Notes under the pieces: generated by a model | Told to the model about the DNA's origin: nothing | Seen by the model: only the letters and a program-made list of their open reading frames with translations | Database searches by the model: none | Program-made: the position numbers and the translations under genes | DNA from: JADZAI01 sp046348585 | GTDB lineage: Bacteria > Pseudomonadota > Alphaproteobacteria > Micropepsales > Micropepsaceae | Direction: 5' to 3' | Assembly (NCBI GenBank): GCA_046348585.1 | Contig: JAXMDZ010000013.1 | Coordinates: forward strand, 18,188 to 82,187 | Length of the DNA: 64,000 nucleotides | Shown here: positions 43,594 to 51,781 of the stretch, one piece after another | Numbering within the stretch: the stretch's first letter is position 1 | Layout: each line of letters starts with the position of its first letter

Positions 43594-44022
43594 ATGTCGA
43601 GCATGCCCGGGCGGCTGACCATCGTCGATGCCTCCGTACAGGAGACCAACGCCTGGCTGAAAGCCGTCTCGCGCGAGCTCGGCGGGGGCGAGAAGCACGA
43701 CGCCTATGCGGCCGTGCGCGCCGTGCTTCAGGCGCTGCGCGACCGGCTGCCGCCGCAGGCCGCGCTGATCTTCGCGGGCGAATTGCCGCTGACGCTGCGC
43801 GGCACCTTCGTGGAGAACTGGCGGATCGGCGCGCCGCCGCTGCGCAACAATCCGGGCGACACGTTCGCGGACGACGTGGGCGCGCGGCTCGGCCCGTTCT
43901 TCGTCGCCGACGCCGAAGGGGCGATGCGCGCCGTGGTCGAGGTCATCCGCCGCCGGGTGCCGCGCAGCGCCATGGAGCGCATGGTGGAATTGCTGCCGCC
44001 CGGCGCCTGGCCCGCCGAGTGA
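43594..44022 (+). CDS. DUF2267-like protein
   Basis: The 142-residue protein contains ETNAWLKAVSRELGGGEKHDAYAAVRAVLQALRDRLPPQAA and FAGELPLTLRGTFVENW, the DUF2267 pattern of paired helices. A duplicated half (VGARLGPFFVADAEGAMRAVVEVIRRRVP) follows. No catalytic motif is evident. The start is set at 43594 because a FixK-dependent transcript should begin after the ATG at 43573. DUF2267 genes often belong to dormancy or low-oxygen regulons; the box upstream agrees. Confidence 0.83.
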   Translation: MSSMPGRLTIVDASVQETNAWLKAVSRELGGGEKHDAYAAVRAVLQALRDRLPPQAALIFAGELPLTLRGTFVENWRIGAPPLRNNPGDTFADDVGARLGPFFVADAEGAMRAVVEVIRRRVPRSAMERMVELLPPGAWPAE

Positions 44023-44037
44023 GGCGGCGCGGCCGCT

Positions 44038-44331
44038 TCAGTAAACGACCTTGGCGAGCAGCATCCCGTCCTCGCGCACCACGACGAGGCGCGACATGCA
44101 GGGCATGCAATAGAGCCGGTCGCCCTCGCGCAGTTCCTGCATCGAGCGGATGACCACCTTGCACACCGGGCAGAGCGCCTCGTTCGGCGCGAGCTTGTCG
44201 GGCGGCCCGCCCCATTTGCGATAGAAGCGCCGGTACTGCGCCGGCACTTCGTCGAAGCCGGTTTCGTCGAGCGTATATTTCTGCCGCGGCTTTTCCTCGC
44301 CGCCGGTTTCCGATTCGAGCGGATCCGTCAT
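44038..44331 (-). CDS. Small four-cysteine (zinc-ribbon-like) protein
   Basis: The 97-residue protein has C54-P-V-C57 and C75-M-P-C78, a treble-clef or zinc-ribbon spacing, preceded by a hydrophilic region with YRRFYRKWGG. No named family is recognised. It is last in the operon of two diiron proteins, its ATG overlapping the upstream stop. It could be an electron-transfer (rubredoxin-like CxxC/CxxC) or assembly partner for them. Confidence 0.78.
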   Translation of the reverse strand: MTDPLESETGGEEKPRQKYTLDETGFDEVPAQYRRFYRKWGGPPDKLAPNEALCPVCKVVIRSMQELREGDRLYCMPCMSRLVVVREDGMLLAKVVY

Positions 44332-45107
44332 GCCTTGAAACCCAGCCGCGCCACCGCGTTGAGATAGTCCGCCGCCAGATTGGGGCGGGTTTCCCGATCG
44401 AGGCCCAACTGGCCCATCGTTTCCTCGAACGTGTCCAGCACGAGCGTATCGAGTTCGCGCTTGATGCGTTCGAGCCGGGGCTTGGCCTGCGGCGCATGAA
44501 GCAGGCGGCGGCCGAGATCGTTCTCGCCGAAGCCCATGTGACGCCGCTCGTCGGAGACGATGCCTTCCAGCATCTGCCGCGTGATCGCGTCGGCGGTCTG
44601 CGCGTGGTGGCGGAAGACCGTGTATTCGAGCGATTCCAGGATCACGTTCTGCACCAGGACCGCCGCCTCCCAGTCCTTCTGATCGACGAAATCGAGCAGC
44701 CGGTCCTTGAAGGTGACGAGGCTTCTGTTGGCGCGCTGGCCGATCTCGCGCTCGGGGTCCTTCACCCCCAGCATCCGCATCCGGTGCAGCAGGACTTCAA
44801 GATGGCGCGCCTCGTCCACGACCTGCGTGGCGAGGAAGATCTTGGTCTGCCGGTCGGGCGCGAAGCCGATCATCGCGGACGAGGCCTCGAGCGCGGCGGT
44901 CTCGCCCACGGCGTAATTGCACAGCGTGGTGATGAGGCCGTCGCGCTGGCGCGGCTCCATCTCCGCGTCGGCGGTGCCCGGCAAGAACCCGTGGTCCTTG
45001 CCGTGCAGATAACCCTCGACCGCCCCGAACCAGAACTCGAAGGAGTGAACCTCCTCAAGGAACTGGCCCTGGGAAAGGTCGTGCGGACTATGCGTCGGAC
45101 CGCCCAT
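44328..45107 (-). CDS. Ferritin-like carboxylate-bridged diiron protein (paralogue 2)
   Basis: The 259-residue all-helical protein has the R2-type diiron ligand set: E69 (GETAALEAS), E99-x2-H102 (DEARH), E158 (VILESLEY) and E187-x2-H190 (DERRH). It is clearly related to the gene 3 nt upstream, so the pair arose by duplication. Candidates are an oxygenase/oxidase or an O2- or peroxide-consuming enzyme; the substrate is not evident. No radical-generating R1 partner is present, so ribonucleotide reductase is unlikely. Confidence 0.85.
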   Translation of the reverse strand: MGGPTHSPHDLSQGQFLEEVHSFEFWFGAVEGYLHGKDHGFLPGTADAEMEPRQRDGLITTLCNYAVGETAALEASSAMIGFAPDRQTKIFLATQVVDEARHLEVLLHRMRMLGVKDPEREIGQRANRSLVTFKDRLLDFVDQKDWEAAVLVQNVILESLEYTVFRHHAQTADAITRQMLEGIVSDERRHMGFGENDLGRRLLHAPQAKPRLERIKRELDTLVLDTFEETMGQLGLDRETRPNLAADYLNAVARLGFKA

Positions 45108-45110
45108 CGT

Positions 45111-45992
45111 TCAGGCGGCGGGCGACTGGTAATCAAGCCCGACGCGGGCGAGCCGCGTCTTGAACTCGTGGATCACGGTTTCGGCCAGCAGCTTCTCGAT
45201 CTCGGCCGACGAGGCCTGGTTGAGATCGACGCCGTGATAGACGGCGTGCTCCTCCTTGCCGGAGCTCTTGCGCATCTCGCGCACGGTCTCGACCGTGTCC
45301 TTGTCCTGGCCGAAGGTCCACGCGAAGGTCGCCAGCATGTGGCCGGTCATGTCCTTCTGCATCTTCTCGATCTCCGACTTGCGGCCGGGATTGTCGCGGA
45401 TGAGCGCGCCGATCCGGTTCTCGCCGAAGCCGACATGGCGGCGCTCGTCGGCGATCGTGCCGGCCAGCGTGTGCGCCCACTTCAGATTGTCGATTTTGGC
45501 GCTGGCGTGCATCATTTCGAACACCGAGAAGGCGAGGCCTTCGAGCACGATGTTCTGGCCGACGACGCCGGCGACGAAATCCTTCTTGTCCACCTTCTCC
45601 AGCAGCACGCCCGCGAACTTCACGAGGTGCGGGTTGGCGTAGGTGTTGATGGTGGATTCGAAATCGGCCTGCGAGACGCCGAGGTCGAGCAGGCGCTGCG
45701 AGAAGATCTCGACATGGCGCGCTTCGTCGAGCGTCTGGGTGGCGAGGAAGGTCTTGGAGCGCTGGTCGGGCGCCGCGTTGACGAGGCCGGAGGACGCCGC
45801 GAGCGCCGCGCGCTCGCCGACGATGAGGTTTACCGTCGTGCGGATCTGCTGCTCGCGCAGCGCCTCGTTCTTCATCAGCTCGTCGGGCTCGCGCTCGGCC
45901 TTTTCGTGGCCATAGACGGTGCCTTCCAGATAGCCCTGCGGGCAGCGTTCGAGCCAGCTCTGGATCGAGTAACCGGACAGGAAGTCGGACAT
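45111..45992 (-). CDS. Ferritin-like carboxylate-bridged diiron protein (paralogue 1)
   Basis: 293 residues from the ATG at 45992, which has GGGAG upstream; a frame open to 46061 is discarded. Diiron ligands are E60, E90-x2-H93 (DEARH), E151 and E183-x2-H186 (DERRH). It is longer than its paralogue by an N-terminal WLERCPQGYLEGTVYGHEKAE segment and a C-terminal extension. First gene of a three-gene operon with a FixK-type box about 87 bp upstream of the start codon. Confidence 0.85.
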   Translation of the reverse strand: MSDFLSGYSIQSWLERCPQGYLEGTVYGHEKAEREPDELMKNEALREQQIRTTVNLIVGERAALAASSGLVNAAPDQRSKTFLATQTLDEARHVEIFSQRLLDLGVSQADFESTINTYANPHLVKFAGVLLEKVDKKDFVAGVVGQNIVLEGLAFSVFEMMHASAKIDNLKWAHTLAGTIADERRHVGFGENRIGALIRDNPGRKSEIEKMQKDMTGHMLATFAWTFGQDKDTVETVREMRKSSGKEEHAVYHGVDLNQASSAEIEKLLAETVIHEFKTRLARVGLDYQSPAA

Positions 45993-46078
45993 TGTGCTCT
46001 CCCTCATGCCGGGCCGGTCGCTCGCCGGTCCGTGCGCAATTCTGCGAGGGAAGGCTGACACATTGTCAGCAAAGCTCG

Positions 46079-46092
46079 TTGATCTGAGTCAA
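46079..46092 (-). promoter_or_regulatory. FixK/FNR box for the diiron operon
   Basis: TTGATCTGAGTCAA, centre 46085.5, between the end of fixJ and the diiron operon. A class II start would be near 46044, about 52 nt before the ATG at 45992. Confidence 0.72.
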
Positions 46093-46118
46093 AGAGCGCA
46101 AGCGCGGCGGCGCGGGCG

Positions 46119-46724
46119 TCAGCCGCCTGCCGCCAGCGCGATCTTCACCGCCTCGGCGATCGAGGCGACTTCCAGCTTGTCCATGAGGCGGGCGCGATGC
46201 ACCTCGACGGTGCGCGGCGAGATGCCCAGCGCCTGCGCGACGCCCTTGTTGGGCATGCCGTCCACCAGGGCCATCAGCACTTCGCGTTCGCGCTCGGTCA
46301 GGCGATCGAGCCGGCGCTGCGCGTCCGTAGCCCCCTGGCGGATCTCGGCCCGCAGCCGGGCGATGGTCAGCGCCTCGGCGACGCTTTCGGTGAGGGCCTC
46401 GGCTCCGAACGGCTTTTCGAGGAAATTGACCGCGCCCGCCTTCATCGAGCGCACGGCCAGCGCAACGTCGGCATGGCCGGTCATCATCACCACCGGCAGA
46501 TCGTCGCGCATCTTCTGAAGCTGGGCCAGCACCGCCAGACCGTCGAGCGGCGTCATGCGGATGTCGAGCAGCACGCAGCCCGGCGCGAGGTGCGGCGCGG
46601 CGGCGAGAAAGCCGGGGCCGTCTGCGAAGGCCGTCACCTCGTAGCCTTCGATTTCGAGCAGCGCCCGCAGCGAGGCGCGCATCGCCGGATCATCGTCGAC
46701 GATGTGGACCGCGGGGGCCGTCAC
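46119..46724 (-). CDS. fixJ: FixJ-type response regulator
   Basis: The 201-residue protein has a receiver domain with phospho-acceptor D54 (VLLDIRM), acidic pair DDD at 10-12 and the late Lys in FLEKPF, then a LuxR-type HTH (LTEREREVLMALVDGMPNKGVAQALGIS). FixJ activates fixK in the classical cascade. The start overlaps the kinase gene by 4 nt. An E.G..V-type insertion or fusion is absent; length is normal. Confidence 0.9.
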   Translation of the reverse strand: MTAPAVHIVDDDPAMRASLRALLEIEGYEVTAFADGPGFLAAAPHLAPGCVLLDIRMTPLDGLAVLAQLQKMRDDLPVVMMTGHADVALAVRSMKAGAVNFLEKPFGAEALTESVAEALTIARLRAEIRQGATDAQRRLDRLTEREREVLMALVDGMPNKGVAQALGISPRTVEVHRARLMDKLEVASIAEAVKIALAAGG

Positions 46725-47866
46725 GCCGGACCGTCCTCGCCCGGCGCGCGCGGCAGCGTGAAGCTGAACGCCGCGCCGCCATCGGGCCGGTTCTCGGCCC
46801 AGATGAAGCCGCCATGCGCCTCGACGATGGTGCGGCAGATCGACAATCCGATGCCGAGCCCGTCGCCCTTGGTGGTGACGAACGGCGTGAAGAGATCGTG
46901 GCGCACGCCCGCATCGAGGCCGGGGCCGTTGTCGGCGACGGTGATCTGCGCTTCGCCTCCCGAAGTGGTGGCGAGCGTCACGTCCAGCCGCTTCGCGGCG
47001 AGCCCGGACATCGCCTCTATCGCGTTACGGATGAGATTGACGACGACCTGCTGAATCTGGATGCGGTCGATCAGCACGTTGGGCGGCGCGGAGTCCGAGA
47101 TGGCGATTTCGAGACCGTCGGTGCCGACGCCGATCAGCGCCAGCGCCATCGCCTCGTCCATCACCTTGCGCAGGCTTTCGGGCTTGCGCTCGCTCTGCCG
47201 CCGCGAGGCGAATTCGCGCAGCCGCTTGAGGATCTGCCCGGCGCGGCGGACCTGTTCGCCGCACTGGGCGATGGCCGCAGCCGCCTTGGCGATCTCGCCG
47301 GTGGCGTCGGCCGGAAGACGGCGCAGCGCGGCGGCGGCGAAGATCTCGGCCGCCCCCAGCGGCTGATTCAGTTCGTGCGCCACGGTCGAGGCCATCTGGC
47401 CCATCGCCGAAAGGCGCGAGACGTGGATCAGCTCGGCCTCCAGGTCCGCCGCCCGGCGCTCGGTCGTCTGCTCGCGCGAGACGTCGTGGATGAAGCCGAT
47501 GAAGACGCGGCGGTCGCCGATTCGCGCCTCGCCGACCGAAAGCTCGATGGGGAACGTGGTGCCGTCCTTGCGGCGGCCGAGCAGCGCCCGGCGCTGGCCG
47601 ATGATTCGGGCCTCGCCGGTGCGCAGATAACGGGCCACATAGGAATCGTGCCTCGTGGCGTGCGGTTCGGGCATCAGCAGGTTGACGTTACGTCCGATGG
47701 CTTCGGCGGCGGTCCAGCCGAACATGCGTTCGGCCTGGGCGCTGAAACTGTCCATGATTCCGTGCTCGTCCATGCCGATCATGGCGTCCGGAACCGTGTC
47801 GGCGACGGCCCGCAGCCTTTCGATGGCGTCGCGCGCCCCGGTTTCGTCCTGCTGCGGTCCGGCCAT
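46721..47866 (-). CDS. FixL-like PAS sensor histidine kinase lacking the haem-ligand histidine
   Basis: The 381-residue protein lacks FixL's N-terminal membrane segments. The PAS domain (~20-130) aligns closely with rhizobial FixL (AMIGMDEHGIM, NVNLLMPEPHATRHDSY, RKDGTTFPIELS, FIGFIHDVS). The position of the proximal His (B. japonicum H200, in DPHIIG) is R87 here (EARIIG). The kinase has H164 in AHELNQP, the N box NLIRNAIEAM, and G boxes VADNGPGL and GLGIGLSI. The signal may therefore be something other than haem-bound O2. Start at 47866; AAGGAG lies rather far upstream (13 nt). Confidence 0.88.
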   Translation of the reverse strand: MAGPQQDETGARDAIERLRAVADTVPDAMIGMDEHGIMDSFSAQAERMFGWTAAEAIGRNVNLLMPEPHATRHDSYVARYLRTGEARIIGQRRALLGRRKDGTTFPIELSVGEARIGDRRVFIGFIHDVSREQTTERRAADLEAELIHVSRLSAMGQMASTVAHELNQPLGAAEIFAAAALRRLPADATGEIAKAAAAIAQCGEQVRRAGQILKRLREFASRRQSERKPESLRKVMDEAMALALIGVGTDGLEIAISDSAPPNVLIDRIQIQQVVVNLIRNAIEAMSGLAAKRLDVTLATTSGGEAQITVADNGPGLDAGVRHDLFTPFVTTKGDGLGIGLSICRTIVEAHGGFIWAENRPDGGAAFSFTLPRAPGEDGPA

Positions 47867-47950
47867 CGCCGCGCCAAGGCTCCTTTCGGGCGGGCGGCCA
47901 ACCCTGCGGCCCGCGATCCTTGCGACCCTAATACGGCCTAAGGGGATTTG

Positions 47951-47966
47951 CGTAGGCAATCTTACG
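47951..47966. promoter_or_regulatory. Inverted repeat CGTA-N8-TACG in the fixL/fixK gap
   Basis: CGTAGGCAATCTTACG in the 158-bp divergent region, 59 bp before the fixK start codon. It could be a FixJ site activating fixK; I cannot verify it against a FixJ consensus. Confidence 0.3.
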
Positions 47967-48024
47967 GATTTTCGCCTTCCGGGGATCGTGACCTTCTTGC
48001 CTCATCGAACGTGAGGAGCGGGTC

Positions 48025-48765
48025 ATGGGCGAGTTGATCATTCTTCCCAACGGTGCGGCGTCCCGGAACGGGCCGTGCGAGGCGGTGCGGGTCACGATCC
48101 CGCGCGGCGGGGCCATTTTCTGTCAGGACGAGGACGCCGACGCCTGGTTCGAGATCGAGAGCGGCGTGGTGCGCACTTCGCATCTCAACCGCGACGGCCG
48201 CCGCCAGCTGACCGGGTTCTTCTTCGACGGCGACGCGCTGGGCGTCGAGAACGGCCGCCGCCACCGGGTGACGGCCGAGGCGGTGACCGAGACGGTCCTG
48301 ATCCGCTGGCCGCGCCGCCGCCTCGAAGCCGCCGCCGGGGACGACCCGACGGCCAATGCCCGCCTGCGCGACATGCTCGGCCGGGCGCTCGCCGCCGCCG
48401 AGGCGCGCATCCTGCTGTTCGGCCTGCGCACCGCCGCCGAGCGGCTGGCCGGGTTCCTGCTGTGGACCGAGCGGCGCGAGGCCGGGGCCGGGCGGGTGCG
48501 CCTGCCGATGTCGCGCTACGACATCGCCGACTATCTGGGCCTGACGGTCGAGACCGTCAGCCGCACCTTCACCGAGTTCACCCGCAATGGCTGGATCGGC
48601 CTCAACGGGCCGCACGACGTGGCGATCCTCAACCGCCAGGCGCTCGCCGATCTTTCGGACGGCGCGCTGCCGGACGACGAGGGCGGCGACGATGCGGACG
48701 CGGCGCGGCTGCCCGCCGGAGCGATGCGCCGGGCCGGCGCGCGCGCCTGGGCCGCCCATACCTGA
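48025..48765 (+). CDS. fixK: FixK-type Crp/Fnr transcriptional regulator
   Basis: The 246-residue protein has a cyclic-nucleotide-like beta-roll, a dimer helix and a winged HTH with MSRYDIADYLGLTVETVSRTF, whose E-x2-S-R recognition residues bind TTGA half-sites. The N-terminal cysteine cluster of FNR is absent; only two scattered Cys (18 and 33) occur in the roll, so direct Fe-S oxygen sensing is unlikely and it fits FixK. A hydrophilic tail of ~25 residues is extra. Divergent from the kinase; matching boxes occur at 20708, 43489, 43534 and 46079. Confidence 0.88.
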   Translation: MGELIILPNGAASRNGPCEAVRVTIPRGGAIFCQDEDADAWFEIESGVVRTSHLNRDGRRQLTGFFFDGDALGVENGRRHRVTAEAVTETVLIRWPRRRLEAAAGDDPTANARLRDMLGRALAAAEARILLFGLRTAAERLAGFLLWTERREAGAGRVRLPMSRYDIADYLGLTVETVSRTFTEFTRNGWIGLNGPHDVAILNRQALADLSDGALPDDEGGDDADAARLPAGAMRRAGARAWAAHT

Positions 48766-48817
48766 ACCGGATCATGCCTGATCCCGCGGCGCACGCCGCC
48801 GTGGGGGGAGCCAAGCC

Positions 48818-49687
48818 ATGTATCGTGCGATTCTGACCATCGCCTGCGGTGATGCGAGCGACCGTCCGGCGCTGCAATCGGCCTGCGCGCTGGCGGCGAC
48901 CGGCCGCGCCGTGGTGCGGGTGCTGCCGGTGCTGCCCGATCTCGTCGGGCAATTGGCGGCGCTGGGGTCGGAGACCGGGGCGATCATTCCGCAGGACGTC
49001 TATGACGGCCTGATCGAGGCGCGCGCCGCCACCCATATGTCGATCGTCGAGGACGCGCGGGCGGCGGCGGCCGAGGCCGGGCTGACGTTCGGCGAAGGGC
49101 CGCAATCGGGCCGCCTGATGGTCGAGGATCTGCCGGACGAATTGCGGGTGCGGCTCGCCAACGCCGCGCCGCTCGCCGATCTGGTGGTCAGCGGCCAGGC
49201 GACCGCCGCCGGGCCGCTGTCCGACACCGGAGCCTTCGCCGACGCGCTGCTGCACGCGCGGGCCCCGATGCTGCTCGCCCGGCGTCCGGTATCGGCGCTG
49301 AACGGCGTCGCGGTCATCGCCTGGGACGGCAGTCCGGAAGCGGGGCGCGCCGTCCGTTCCGCCCTGCCCCTGCTCCATCAGGCCAAGCGGGTCGCCATCG
49401 TGCAGTGTCCGCACGGCCTCAAGCCGCTGTTGCAGGACGCGGCGCGGCCCGAGCGGCTGACCCATTTCCTGTCGCTGCACGGCATCGCCGCCGCCGCCGT
49501 CGCCATCGCCGAAGGACGCAGCGGCGGCGAGGGCGAGTGCCTGCTGGAAGCCGCCAAGGCCCAGGAGGCCGACCTGCTGGTCGCCGGAGCCTATGGCCAT
49601 TGGCGTCTGTTCGAGACGCTGTTCGGCGGCGCGACCCGCAGCTTCCTCGACGCCGAGAGCGGGCCGAACCTCTTCCTCGCGCACTGA
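48818..49687 (+). CDS. Universal stress protein, tandem-domain
   Basis: The 289-residue protein begins MYRAILTIACGDASDRPALQ and has two UspA-like halves; the second starts GVAVIAWDGSPEAGRAV near 165 and ends with LLVAGAYGHWRLFETLFGGATRSFL, the ATP-loop region (G-x2-G-x9-G(S/T)-like). It lies 52 nt after fixK with GGGGGAG before the ATG and may be co-transcribed with it, as Usp genes often are in low-oxygen regulons. Confidence 0.87.
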   Translation: MYRAILTIACGDASDRPALQSACALAATGRAVVRVLPVLPDLVGQLAALGSETGAIIPQDVYDGLIEARAATHMSIVEDARAAAAEAGLTFGEGPQSGRLMVEDLPDELRVRLANAAPLADLVVSGQATAAGPLSDTGAFADALLHARAPMLLARRPVSALNGVAVIAWDGSPEAGRAVRSALPLLHQAKRVAIVQCPHGLKPLLQDAARPERLTHFLSLHGIAAAAVAIAEGRSGGEGECLLEAAKAQEADLLVAGAYGHWRLFETLFGGATRSFLDAESGPNLFLAH

Positions 49688-49696
49688 GGGCGGACG

Positions 49697-51682
49697 TCAG
49701 TCCTCGGGCAAGGACGACGCCGTGCGGCTGCACCACGCATAGAGCGCCGCGACGATCGCCGCCGCCGCCGCGACCGCGAGGCCCATCGCCAGCATCTCGC
49801 CCGGCGGGTTGGAGAGCGCGAACGGTTCGCCCGTGTCGGTCGCCACGATGATGCCGGAGAGCGCGACGTTGAAGAGGCTCTCGCCGACGATGAAGCCGGA
49901 GGCGACCAGCACCGCCAGGCGCTTGGCCGGTTCCGCGCCGCGGCCGCGCGCCACCCGGCGCTCGAAGATCCAGCCCGCGACCGCGCCCACCACCACCGGC
50001 AGCGTCACCGCGCTCGGCAGATAGATGGCGAGGCCGACGGCCAGCGGCGGCAGGCTGAGGCGTTTGGCGCTGATGCGCTTGAGAACGATGTCGACGGCGA
50101 CCAGACCGGCGCCGATCAGCGCCCCGAGGCCGAGCAGGCTCCAGCTCAGATCGCCGCCGATCACCCCCTTGGCGAGCGTCGAGATCAGCGTCGCCTGCGG
50201 CGCGGCGAGCGGCTGGGCGGCGATCGCGTCCGGGTTGGGCGTGCCCGCGAAGCCGTAGGCGTCGTTCAGCAATTGCAGCACCGGCGGGATCACCGCCGAA
50301 CCGGCGATGACGCCGATGATCAGGCCGACCTGCTGTTTCCAGGGCGTCGCATCGACCAGCTGGCCGGTCTTGAGGTCCTGGAGGTTGTCGTTCGCCACCA
50401 CCGCGACGGCGAGCAGCATGGCGGTGACGAAGAGCGCATAGGCGATGAGCGCCGTGCCCGACTCGCCGCCCGTCATGCCGTGGCCGATGGCCCCGGTCAG
50501 CAGGGCCGCGCCCAGCACCGAGAGAATGGCGACGCCCGAGACCGGGCTGTTGGACGAGCCGATGAGGCCGGCCATGTAGCCGCACACCGCCGCCGCCAGC
50601 AGCCCGGCGAAAACCAGATAGGCGACGCCGAGCGCGATCAGCGGAACGGCGATCTCGCCCAACGGGCCGCCGGAGAGGAACGAGGCGAGCAGCCAGCCGG
50701 CGGGCGCGAGCAGGATGACGGTGACGAGGCCGACGATGCCGATGGGGATGTCCTGTTCGACACGCGGCAGAGCTTCGCCGCCGGTGCGGCGGGCGCGGCC
50801 CGCTTCCAGCGCCGCGACGAGGCCGCGCCAGACCGGCACGATGAGCTTCCCGAGCGTCCAGATCGCCGCCGCGCCGATCGCGCCCGCGCCGAGGAAGCGA
50901 ACCTCAGTCGCCCAGACCTTGGTGGCGTGGCCGGCGGCGTCGAGATCGGGCATCGGCGTCGCCATGGTGAGGACCGGCACAAGCACGCCCCAGGCGATGA
51001 CGAGGCCGGTCAGCATGGCGAGGCCGACCGTCAGGCCGACGAGGTGCCCGGCCCCCAGAAGGGCGAGCGAACTGGACGCGCCGATGCCGGTCGCGCCGGC
51101 CCCGAGGCGGACGAAGCCCGCGACCTCGGCGGCGAACAGCTTGGCGGCGACGGCGGCGGCGAAGAGGGCCGAGGCGACCGATCCGGCGACGACCGCGAAG
51201 AGGCCCGCCCTGCCCTCTGCCGCGCCCTCGCGCGAGCCGGAGCCGACCTTCAGCACTTCGGCGGCGGCGACGCCTTCGGGGTAAGGCAGGTCGGAATGGG
51301 TCACCAGCGCCCGGCGCAGCGGGATCGTGTACATGACGCCCAGCGTGCCGCCGATGGCGCAGGCGAAGAAGGTCGTCCAGAACGGCACCTCGGCCCACCA
51401 GCCGATGATGATGAGGCCGGGCAGCACGAAGATCGTCGCCGCCAGCGTGCCGGCCGCCGAGGCGATAGTCTGGACGATGTTGTTTTCCTGGATCGTCGCG
51501 GTGCGGAAGGCTCGCAGCAGGGCCATCGAGATCACCGCCGCCGGAATCGAGGTGGCGAAGGTCAGGCCGATCTTGAGGCCGAGATAGATCTGCGCGGCGG
51601 TGAAGATGAGCGTGATCGCCACGCCCAGCACGATGCCGCGGATCGTCAATTCGGATCGCGGCGCGACGTCGGATGAACTCAT
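49697..51682 (-). CDS. OPT-family oligopeptide/metal-chelate transporter
   Basis: The 661-residue membrane protein has about 14-16 helices. It starts SELTIRGIVLGVAITLIFTAAQIYLGLKIGLTFATSIPAAV, the OPT N-terminal signature, and contains NNIVQTIASAAGTLAA and DLPYPEGVAAAEVLKVG. The family imports small peptides or metal chelates by proton coupling. It is convergent with the stress-protein gene; an M14 peptidase lies ~100 bp upstream on the same strand and could process imported peptides. Confidence 0.93.
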   Translation of the reverse strand: MSSSDVAPRSELTIRGIVLGVAITLIFTAAQIYLGLKIGLTFATSIPAAVISMALLRAFRTATIQENNIVQTIASAAGTLAATIFVLPGLIIIGWWAEVPFWTTFFACAIGGTLGVMYTIPLRRALVTHSDLPYPEGVAAAEVLKVGSGSREGAAEGRAGLFAVVAGSVASALFAAAVAAKLFAAEVAGFVRLGAGATGIGASSSLALLGAGHLVGLTVGLAMLTGLVIAWGVLVPVLTMATPMPDLDAAGHATKVWATEVRFLGAGAIGAAAIWTLGKLIVPVWRGLVAALEAGRARRTGGEALPRVEQDIPIGIVGLVTVILLAPAGWLLASFLSGGPLGEIAVPLIALGVAYLVFAGLLAAAVCGYMAGLIGSSNSPVSGVAILSVLGAALLTGAIGHGMTGGESGTALIAYALFVTAMLLAVAVVANDNLQDLKTGQLVDATPWKQQVGLIIGVIAGSAVIPPVLQLLNDAYGFAGTPNPDAIAAQPLAAPQATLISTLAKGVIGGDLSWSLLGLGALIGAGLVAVDIVLKRISAKRLSLPPLAVGLAIYLPSAVTLPVVVGAVAGWIFERRVARGRGAEPAKRLAVLVASGFIVGESLFNVALSGIIVATDTGEPFALSNPPGEMLAMGLAVAAAAAIVAALYAWCSRTASSLPED

Positions 51683-51781
51683 GGAACGGCCCCCGGGGCC
51701 TGAAATTCAGGCCCGCTGAATGGAAGACGCCGGAACGCCCCCCTCGGGCGGCCGGCTGGATTGACCGCAGGAGCGCACCCG

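Noticed and set aside
44328..45992. Diiron pair as ribonucleotide reductase R2 subunits
   Set aside because: No R1 gene is nearby, the radical-Tyr context is not evident, and duplication with a four-Cys partner does not fit an NrdB locus.
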